Positions 1 to 5,926 of a DNA stretch of 5,926 nt are shown piece after piece. Each line of letters opens with the position of its first letter. Within the stretch, counting starts at the first letter, position 1. Both the position numbers and the translations under genes were made by a program. Source of the DNA: Bacteroidales bacterium (GTDB lineage Bacteria; Bacteroidota; Bacteroidia; Bacteroidales; Muribaculaceae); assembly GCA_019420545.1 (NCBI GenBank), contig JAHZGZ010000246.1:2611-8536 (forward strand). The letters run 5' to 3'. The notes beneath the pieces were generated by a model. It was not told the origin of the DNA. It did not search any database and saw only the letters and a list, made by a program, of their open reading frames with translations.

Positions 1-19
1 CGTCAATGAATGTGCGACT

Positions 20-27
20 TAAATTTG
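20..27 (+). promoter_or_regulatory. possible Bacteroidales promoter -7 element (TAAATTTG)
   Basis: The eight bases match the Bacteroidetes -7 consensus TAnnTTTG exactly. They end 28 bases before the start codon of the SusC-like gene, so transcription from here would give a short leader of roughly 20 bases. The matching -33 TTTG element would fall at or before the left edge of the window and cannot be checked. PULs of this kind are usually induced by a hybrid two-component or SusR/ECF-type regulator, whose binding site would lie further upstream. A single short AT-rich match can arise by chance. Confidence 0.3.
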
Positions 28-55
28 CGGCAGAAATTTTACCAATCATAACAAC

Positions 56-3000
56 ATGAAAAAACAGATTCTAAGTGCGGTATTGCTCTTCATAATGGCA
101 ATCACAGCACACGCCCAGAACATCACGGTGCACGGGACAGTGGTTTCTGCTACGGACTCCGAGCCATTGATCGGAGCCAGTGTGATTCCGGACATCTCCG
201 GCAGCACCGGTACCGCAACCGACTTTGACGGGAATTTTGAAATCACAGTTCCTGACGGCACTTCACTTAATATATCCTATGTGGGGTTTCGTACAAAAAC
301 AGTAAAAGCGGAGGCTACCATGAAAATAGTTCTTGAAGAGAACTCTGAATTACTTGATGAAGTAGTGGTAGTAGGCTATTCCACACAGCGAAAAGTTGAT
401 GTTACCGGCGCCATTACTGCGGTTGATGTGAATGAAATCGCAAAACAGAATGAAAACAACCCCATAAAGGCCCTTCAAGGACGTGTTCCGGGCATGAATA
501 TTTCCGCTGACGGAGGCCCGAGCGGTTCAGCTACAGTACGCATACGTGGTATCGGCACTCTCAACAATAATGATCCCCTCTATATCATCGACGGTGTACC
601 CACCAAAGGCGGCATGCATGAACTCAACCCCGGAGATATCGAGTCGATACAGATTCTTAAAGATGCAGCCTCCGCATCCATATACGGTTCACGTGCGGCC
701 AATGGTGTCATTATTATCACCACTAAACGCGGCAATGATCTGAAAATAACTCTCGATGCATCGGTTGCGGCACAATTCTATACCAACCGCATGAAGGTGC
801 TGAACGCTGAAGGCTATGGTCGCGCCATGTGGCAGGCATATGTCAACGACGGACAGGATCCCAACACCAACGGACTTGGATACCGCTATAACTGGGGATA
901 CGATGCCGCAGGCAATCCTCAGCTCAACTCGATATCCATGTCGAAATATCTTGACACCAACAGTAAGACTCCGGCAGCCGATACCGATTGGTTCGACGAA
1001 ACAACTCGTACCGGACTTATTCAGAATTACAATCTTGCCGTAAGCGGTAGTTCCGAAAAGATGAACGCATTCTTCTCTCTCGGATACTATAAAAACCTCG
1101 GCGTAATCAAATACACTGATTTCGAACGCTTTTCTGCCCGAATCAATACCGAGTTCAAGCCGGTAAAGGGTATCCTTACTATCGGTGAACATTTTACTCT
1201 GAACCGCACTGACGAAGTACAGGCTCCCGGCGGATTCCTTGAAAATGTACTCCAGGCAAATCCTTCGCTTCCGGTATACACTACCGAAGGAAACTTTGCG
1301 GGACCGGTAGGTGGCTATCCCGACCGTGAGAATCCGGTTGCACGTCTCATACGCAACAAAGACAACCGTTACAAATATTGGCGTCTTTTCGGGGATGCAT
1401 ATATCAACCTCTCCCCATTCAAAGGATTTAATCTGCGCACCACTTTCGGCTTGGACTACTCACAGAAAGAGCAGCGTATATTTACCTATCCTGTGACCGA
1501 AGGCAATGTGGCAAACTCGACCAATGCCGTAGAGGCAAAGCAGGAGCACTGGACACGTTGGATGTGGAACGTTGTGGCAAACTACAATATCGACTTCGGA
1601 CGCAACCATCTCGACGCGCTTGCAGGTATGGAACTTATCCGTGAAAGTTCCACATGGTTCTCGGGCTACAAAACCGATTTCTCAATCCTTAACCCCGACT
1701 TCATGTGGCCAAGCGCAGGAGTAGGCACAGCACAGGCCTACGGTTCCGGCGAAGGTTTCTCTCTGGTATCGTTCTTCGGCAAACTCAATTACTCATTTGA
1801 CAACCGCTATCTGCTTGGCGTCACTCTGCGCCCCCACGGTTCCCCCCGTTTCGGAAGCAATAACCGTTATGCGACATTCCCTTCCGTATCTCTCGGATGG
1901 CGTATCAACAATGAATCGTTCCTGCGTGATCAGAACTGGCTCGATGATCTCAAACTACGTCTTTCATGGGGTCAGACCGGTAACCAGGAAATCAGTAATC
2001 TCGCCCGCTATTTCGTATATGTCCCCAATTATGGCGTAAATGAATCCGGCGGCCAAAGCTATGGAACATCATATGATATCGCCGGTACCAACGGCGGTTC
2101 GATTCTCAACTCCGGATTCAAACGTGACCAGATCGGCAATCCCGATATCAAATGGGAGACAACTACCCAATACAATGTCGGTCTTGACTGGTCAATGCTC
2201 AACTCGCGTCTTTTCGGTTCGGCCGATGTATACTTCAAGAAGACTTCCGACATACTTGTGCAGATGGTCGGTATCGCGGCCATGGGAGAAGGTTCCTCCC
2301 AATGGATCAATGCCGGTGAAATGGAGAATAAGGGTATAGAGCTTAATCTCGGATTCCGGAATACCACCTCATATGGTCTGCGCTATGAAATTACCGGAAA
2401 TATCGCCGCATATCGTAATAAAATCACAGCCATTCCAGCTACCGTAGCAGCCAACGGCACATTTGGTGGCAATGGAGTGTATAGCGTGATCGGTCATACC
2501 TACGGTGCACAGGCCGGTTATGTTGCCGACGGGATATTCCGTTCACAGGAAGAAGTCGACAACCACGCGATTCAGGAAGGAGCCGGAGTAGGACGTATAC
2601 GATGGCGCGATCTCGACGGCGACGGACGCATCACTGAAAAAGACCAGCAGTGGATATTTGACCCCACTCCCGATTTCACCTACGGTATCAATGTGTATCT
2701 CCAATACAAAAATCTCGATTTTTCCATGTTCTGGCAGGGCGCACAGGGACAGGATATAATCTCCGACATGAAAAAGGAAACTGACCTGTGGAGTGGTCTT
2801 AATATCGGATTCCTGAATAAGGGCGAACGGTTGCTTGACGCATGGACTCCACAAAATCCCGGTTCCTCGATTCCGGCCCTCAGTCGTTCCGATCTTAACA
2901 ATGAGAAACGAGTATCAACATACTTTGTCGAAAACGGATCATATCTTAAACTGCGTAACATACAGTTGGGATATGTTTTCCCGGAAAAGCTGACACAGCG

Positions 3001-3151
3001 CATGCGCATGCAGAAACTCCGCCTATATGTAAGCGCGCAGAACTTACTTACAATAAAGAGCAAAGACTTCACAGGCGTAGATCCCGAAAATCCCAATTTC
3101 GGATACCCGATTCCAACGAATGTGACTTTCGGACTCAATGTAACCTTCTAA
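56..3151 (+). CDS. susC: SusC-like TonB-dependent outer-membrane transporter, probable fructan (levan) oligosaccharide importer
   Basis: This is a complete 1031-residue SusC/RagA-family transporter that imports oligosaccharides across the outer membrane using TonB energy. Residues 1-20 form a signal peptide (MKK, hydrophobic core, AHA|Q cleavage). Residues 22-95 are a carboxypeptidase-regulatory-like N-terminal extension (IGASV, TDFDGNF, ISYVGF). The TonB box LDEVVVVGY is at 100-108. The plug spans about 112-226 and carries the family signature from NPGDIESIQILKDAASASIYG to ITTKRG (191-226). The remainder is the 22-strand barrel, ending in a terminal Phe (NVTF). An EF-hand-like loop, DLDGDGRITEKD, lies at 852-863. 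The usual DGSSRF motif is altered (593-597). The start is MKK followed by a good signal peptide; there is no Shine-Dalgarno sequence, as is normal here. The SusD-like gene follows after 22 bases and should form the lid of the complex. The family is certain. The substrate is inferred from the two downstream genes. The symbol is a family name, not a claim of starch use. Confidence 0.97.
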   Translation: MKKQILSAVLLFIMAITAHAQNITVHGTVVSATDSEPLIGASVIPDISGSTGTATDFDGNFEITVPDGTSLNISYVGFRTKTVKAEATMKIVLEENSELLDEVVVVGYSTQRKVDVTGAITAVDVNEIAKQNENNPIKALQGRVPGMNISADGGPSGSATVRIRGIGTLNNNDPLYIIDGVPTKGGMHELNPGDIESIQILKDAASASIYGSRAANGVIIITTKRGNDLKITLDASVAAQFYTNRMKVLNAEGYGRAMWQAYVNDGQDPNTNGLGYRYNWGYDAAGNPQLNSISMSKYLDTNSKTPAADTDWFDETTRTGLIQNYNLAVSGSSEKMNAFFSLGYYKNLGVIKYTDFERFSARINTEFKPVKGILTIGEHFTLNRTDEVQAPGGFLENVLQANPSLPVYTTEGNFAGPVGGYPDRENPVARLIRNKDNRYKYWRLFGDAYINLSPFKGFNLRTTFGLDYSQKEQRIFTYPVTEGNVANSTNAVEAKQEHWTRWMWNVVANYNIDFGRNHLDALAGMELIRESSTWFSGYKTDFSILNPDFMWPSAGVGTAQAYGSGEGFSLVSFFGKLNYSFDNRYLLGVTLRPHGSPRFGSNNRYATFPSVSLGWRINNESFLRDQNWLDDLKLRLSWGQTGNQEISNLARYFVYVPNYGVNESGGQSYGTSYDIAGTNGGSILNSGFKRDQIGNPDIKWETTTQYNVGLDWSMLNSRLFGSADVYFKKTSDILVQMVGIAAMGEGSSQWINAGEMENKGIELNLGFRNTTSYGLRYEITGNIAAYRNKITAIPATVAANGTFGGNGVYSVIGHTYGAQAGYVADGIFRSQEEVDNHAIQEGAGVGRIRWRDLDGDGRITEKDQQWIFDPTPDFTYGINVYLQYKNLDFSMFWQGAQGQDIISDMKKETDLWSGLNIGFLNKGERLLDAWTPQNPGSSIPALSRSDLNNEKRVSTYFVENGSYLKLRNIQLGYVFPEKLTQRMRMQKLRLYVSAQNLLTIKSKDFTGVDPENPNFGYPIPTNVTFGLNVTF

Positions 3152-3173
3152 TCACACCATAATCACGACTACG

Positions 3174-4904
3174 ATGAAAAAAACAATATATACCGCAACG
3201 CTTGCCCTCTCACTGCTTGCCACGGGATGCAATGACTTCCTTGACGAACAGAAACCTCAGGGTACGCTTAACCAGGGCCAGGTACTCAATCCGGCTTATG
3301 TCGACAACCTTGTGATATCGGCCTATGCCGTATGGATCTCCGCCGAAGACATCAACTCGTCATTTTCCATGTGGAATTTCGATGTCCGTTCCGACGATGC
3401 CTACAAAGGGGGCAACGGTACGGAAGACGGAGATGTATTCCATGCTTTGGAGATATCTCAGGGTATCATGACCACCAACTGGAATATATCCGATATGTGG
3501 CAACGTCTCTACAATGCCATATCACGAGCCAATTCCGCACTCCAGGTGCTTTCTTCGATGGATATCGCCCAATATCCGTTGCGCGACACCCGTATAGCCG
3601 AAATGCGTTTTCTGCGCGCACACGGCCATTTCCTGCTGAAACGTCTCTACAAGAATATTCCATTCGCCATAAACGAGAATCTGACACCCGACGAGTATAA
3701 TAATCTGGAAAACACGACTTACACCAATGATGAAGGGTGGCAGCTGATCATCAATGATTTCGAGTATGCGTTCAATAATCTGCCCGAAAAACAGACTGAG
3801 GTCGGACGTCCCAGCCGGGCAGCCGCAGCCGCTTATCTGGCTAAAACATATCTTTACAAGGCTTACCGTCAGGATAACGCAGCCACCCATCAGGTAACTT
3901 CAATTGACCGTGATGACCTGCTGAATGTCGTGAAATATACCGATCCTACTATAATGTCGGCAGGAGGATTCGATCTTGAGCCGGACTTCCACAACAACTT
4001 CCGCCCCGAGCCCCAGTATGAAAACGGCGTGGAATCAATCTGGGCAATGCAATACTCCTTCAACGACGGCACGACCAACGGCAACTGCAACTGGTCATAC
4101 GGACTCATCGTCCCCAACATTCCCGGCGTTACCGACGGCGGCTGCGATTTCTACAAGCCTACTCAGAATCTCGTCAACGCATTCCGTACCGATGAGGACG
4201 GCCACCCATATCTCGACACATTCAACAGTCGGGACTACGATATGAATGCCGACTATGCCGACCCGCGCCTGTTCCTTACCGTAGGCATTCCCGGCACACC
4301 CTACATGTTCAACAAGAACTACATCATCGACCGCAGCGCGGTATGGAGCCGAAGCAATGGCCTGTACGGCTATAATATATCTCTGAAGCATAATGTGGAT
4401 CCCGATGGGAACTATCTGGTAAAAGGCGCATGGTGGGGTTCTCCGATGAACCGTATCGTATTACGTTATGCCGACATACAGCTCATACGCGCAGAAGCAC
4501 TCGTTCAGCTCAACCAGGGTATTCCCGAAGCGATATCTATAGTAAACGCCCTGCGTAACCGTGCCCGTCAGAGTACATCCGCAATATCCGATTACGAACA
4601 GATATACCATGTACGCTTCAATGTACGTCCGTATTCCGGCAGCTATAGCCAGGAGCAGGCACTCAAAATCGTGAAGCACGAGCGGCGTGTGGAACTCGCC
4701 ATGGAAAGTGAACGTTTCTTCGACCTCGTACGATGGGGCGAAGCCGCTACGGTGCTCAACGCATATTACGCTGCCGAGGCCGACAATTGCGCTATCTATT
4801 CAAGCGCCTCGTTCACTGCCGACAAAAATGAGTATCTCCCTATCCCATTCTCTCAGATAAGCGCCTCTAACGGGCATTACAAGCAAAATATCGGTAACTG
4901 GTAA
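3174..4904 (+). CDS. susD: SusD-like surface glycan-binding lipoprotein, probable levan/fructan binder (BT1762-like)
   Basis: This complete 576-residue SusD/RagB lipoprotein is expected to sit at the cell surface as a hinged lid on the SusC-like barrel and to bind oligosaccharide for import. The signal peptide ends in the lipobox LATGC, making Cys19 the lipidated residue, followed by the family-typical CNDFLDEQKPQG. The N-terminal TPR-rich SusD region covers about 20-235 (AEMRFLRAHGHFLLKRLYK at 142-160, AAAAAYLAKTYLYKAY at 216-231). The C-terminal SusD/RagB region covers about 280-576 (RYADIQLIRAEAL 431-443, HERRVELAMESERFFDLVRWG 502-522, EYLPIPFSQI 553-562). The block DINSSFSMWNFDVRSDDAY, 59-77, and the stretch 81-103 closely match what I remember of B. 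thetaiotaomicron BT1762, the levan-binding SusD homologue. Recalled ligand residues D41, N43, D67 and W85 (mature numbering) correspond to D59, N61, D85 and W103 here. The family is certain; fructan specificity rests on recalled sequence and context. Confidence 0.96.
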   Translation: MKKTIYTATLALSLLATGCNDFLDEQKPQGTLNQGQVLNPAYVDNLVISAYAVWISAEDINSSFSMWNFDVRSDDAYKGGNGTEDGDVFHALEISQGIMTTNWNISDMWQRLYNAISRANSALQVLSSMDIAQYPLRDTRIAEMRFLRAHGHFLLKRLYKNIPFAINENLTPDEYNNLENTTYTNDEGWQLIINDFEYAFNNLPEKQTEVGRPSRAAAAAYLAKTYLYKAYRQDNAATHQVTSIDRDDLLNVVKYTDPTIMSAGGFDLEPDFHNNFRPEPQYENGVESIWAMQYSFNDGTTNGNCNWSYGLIVPNIPGVTDGGCDFYKPTQNLVNAFRTDEDGHPYLDTFNSRDYDMNADYADPRLFLTVGIPGTPYMFNKNYIIDRSAVWSRSNGLYGYNISLKHNVDPDGNYLVKGAWWGSPMNRIVLRYADIQLIRAEALVQLNQGIPEAISIVNALRNRARQSTSAISDYEQIYHVRFNVRPYSGSYSQEQALKIVKHERRVELAMESERFFDLVRWGEAATVLNAYYAAEADNCAIYSSASFTADKNEYLPIPFSQISASNGHYKQNIGNW

Positions 4905-4916
4905 AAAGCCACTGCA

Positions 4917-5926
4917 ATGAATACAAAATTCAAAACATTATATCTCGCACTGACTGGTATTATTTCATGCTGTACCGTCATCTCATGCGACAACGATAAC
5001 GTGTCCAATCTCAGACTTGACGGAGACACACGCATTGAAGCCATTACCATAAATAGCTACTCCGGTGAAATCGACCATACGGCGCATACGGTAAACGTGA
5101 ACGTATCCACTGACGTAGATCTCTCCGATCTTACCGTAGAAGCCATTACTCTGAGTCCCGGTGCTACAAGCGACTATCCCGCAGGTACTCATTTCAACGG
5201 AGAGGTGCCAAGGGCTATCCACGTTGTAAACGGAGACGTGTATACCGACTATACCGTAACGGTAAAACATGACAATGTGGAATTCCTGTCATTCATACTT
5301 GACGGAAAATATTCCGGCACGATCGACAACTCGGCCCGTACGATACTGGTATTCGTACCCGTCGATGCGGATGTCACCGCAATGCAGGCCACATTCACTG
5401 TAAATGACGGCACTACTGTAGATCCCGCATCAGGATCGTTACTCGATTTTTCCAGTCCGGTAGTATTTACTGCAACACAGCGTACAGCAGTCATCAATTA
5501 TACCGTCACGGTGATAAAAGACGAGATGTCGCAGGCTCCTAAAGCATTTATCGGAATAGCCGCTTCGGCTGATCAGCTCGGAGACGAGGCGCACACCGCC
5601 TGCCGCTGGATGCTTGAAAACGTTCCCAACTCACGTTATGTATCAATCCAGGAGATTATTGACGGGAATGTAAAACTTAGCGACTTCACAATGATATGGT
5701 GTCACTTCGACTGGACCGACTGGCCCGGACAGCTGTGGGATTCCCGCGATGCATTCAACAGCTATTGGCTGCATGGAGGAGCGATACTCGCTTCACGCGA
5801 CGGTGCACGCTATATCAATGATGTATGGCGCATAGCACGTGACCAGCAGAGTCCGAACAACATGTTTGGGGGCGATACTTACGAAACTCTTGCCGCAGAC
5901 CTTGGCGTTACAAACACATGTCATGA
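4917..5926 (+). CDS. surface glycan-binding lipoprotein with two tandem beta domains and a DUF4960-like domain (3' end outside window)
   Basis: This frame is open from an ATG 12 bases after the SusD-like stop codon to the window edge, giving 336 residues with no stop. A lipoprotein signal peptide ends at VISC, making Cys24 the likely lipid site. The following DNDN is acidic, as in surface-exported Bacteroidetes lipoproteins. An alternative lipobox, IISC, ends at Cys18. Residues 40-116 and 121-199 are two related beta-rich repeats, each ending in YTVTV, resembling the Ig-like or DUF5018-type modules of surface glycan-binding proteins. From about 208 (APKAFIGIAAS) the sequence resembles DUF4960, with a Trp-rich segment at 261-284 (WCHFDWTDWPGQLW, SYW) and then GGAILASRDGARYI. 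In the B. thetaiotaomicron fructan locus the gene after susC/susD homologues is BT1761, a DUF4960-type levan-binding lipoprotein, and this gene has the same place. Likely role: holding polymer at the surface for enzymes and for the SusCD-like pair. No catalytic motif is evident. The domain assignment comes from memory, not a search. Confidence 0.88.
   Translation, partial: MNTKFKTLYLALTGIISCCTVISCDNDNVSNLRLDGDTRIEAITINSYSGEIDHTAHTVNVNVSTDVDLSDLTVEAITLSPGATSDYPAGTHFNGEVPRAIHVVNGDVYTDYTVTVKHDNVEFLSFILDGKYSGTIDNSARTILVFVPVDADVTAMQATFTVNDGTTVDPASGSLLDFSSPVVFTATQRTAVINYTVTVIKDEMSQAPKAFIGIAASADQLGDEAHTACRWMLENVPNSRYVSIQEIIDGNVKLSDFTMIWCHFDWTDWPGQLWDSRDAFNSYWLHGGAILASRDGARYINDVWRIARDQQSPNNMFGGDTYETLAADLGVTNTCH
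5034..5513 (+). other. two tandem beta-sandwich-like domain repeats within the third lipoprotein
   Basis: Residues 40-116 (bases 5034-5264) and 121-199 (5277-5513) share a layout. Each opens with a hydrophobic strand (IEAITINSYSGEID versus VEFLSFILDGKYSGTID), followed by a polar H/N-S/T-A turn, a V-rich strand (HTVNVNVSTDVDLSDL versus RTILVFVPVDADVTAM), a strand near TVEAITLSPGAT or ATFTVNDGTTVDP, a short F-containing segment, and a closing strand ending YTVTV. The shared SGEID/SGTID and YTVTV positions indicate duplication of one domain, now diverged beyond clear DNA similarity. Such modules usually act as rigid spacers or sugar-binding units that project a C-terminal domain away from the membrane. 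Confidence 0.7.

Noticed and set aside
1..55. The tail of an upstream gene or a regulatory RNA
   Set aside because: The stretch is too short, has no recognisable coding tail or stem-loop, and the context is cut by the window edge.
689..1192. A 167-codon open frame on the - strand inside the SusC-like gene
   Set aside because: It lies wholly inside a certain gene, has no recognisable domain, and is explained by the codon pattern of the sense strand.
2680..3138. A 152-codon - strand open frame opposite the SusC-like C-terminus
   Set aside because: Its sequence is Ser/Arg/Cys-rich with no domain resemblance, and it mirrors conserved barrel codons. It is a shadow frame.
3152..3173. The 22-base gap between the SusC-like and SusD-like genes as a terminator or attenuator
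   Set aside because: There is no inverted repeat or T-run, and the gap is too short for a stem-loop with a leader. It is an ordinary intra-operon spacer.
4905..4916. A possible ribosome-binding site before the third gene
   Set aside because: The 12-base spacer has no purine-rich anti-Shine-Dalgarno match, as is common in Bacteroidales. The start was chosen by the signal peptide and spacing instead.
4983..5497. Two - strand open frames (4983-5270 and 5249-5497) opposite the third gene, in a region where no + strand gene might be assumed
   Set aside because: The + strand frame from 4917 is open to the window edge and has a lipoprotein signal peptide and domain structure. The - strand frames are its shadows.

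Overview
This window reads as the core of a polysaccharide utilisation locus (PUL) from a member of the Bacteroidales. The evidence is a SusC-like TonB-dependent transporter followed directly by a SusD-like lipoprotein, start codons without Shine-Dalgarno sequences, and a promoter-like TAAATTTG element. Base composition is close to balanced. That would suit Muribaculaceae or a moderate-GC Bacteroidaceae/Prevotellaceae genome better than a low-GC Bacteroides, but this is a guess.

Layout: 1-55 is a short upstream region with one possible promoter -7 element. 56-3151 encodes the complete outer-membrane SusC-like transporter (1031 aa). After 22 bases, 3174-4904 encodes the complete SusD-like surface lipoprotein (576 aa). 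After 12 more bases, 4917 to the window end encodes the first 336 residues of a third surface lipoprotein. It has two tandem beta-sandwich-like repeats followed by the start of a domain resembling DUF4960. All three genes are on the + strand, tightly spaced, and look like one operon. There is no terminator, RNA gene, mobile element or CRISPR array, and no gene-free stretch over 300 bases.

The SusD-like protein strongly resembles, as I remember it, the levan/fructo-oligosaccharide-binding BT1762 of Bacteroides thetaiotaomicron. Several recalled fructan-contacting residues fall at the same mature-protein positions here. The third gene has the place and domain type of BT1761, the levan surface glycan-binding protein of that locus. 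The best reading is therefore a fructan PUL, probably of the levan type. The third lipoprotein would capture polymer at the surface, the SusD-like lid would hand oligosaccharides to the SusC-like barrel, and TonB would power import. The expected partners, GH32 fructanases, a fructokinase, an inner-membrane sugar permease and a hybrid two-component regulator, would lie outside the window.

I see no wholly new system. The most interesting points are the altered DGSSRF-type motif in the transporter, where three apparent changes are all to C, the specific ligand-site differences in the SusD-like protein, and the Trp-rich patch in the poorly characterised DUF4960-like domain.
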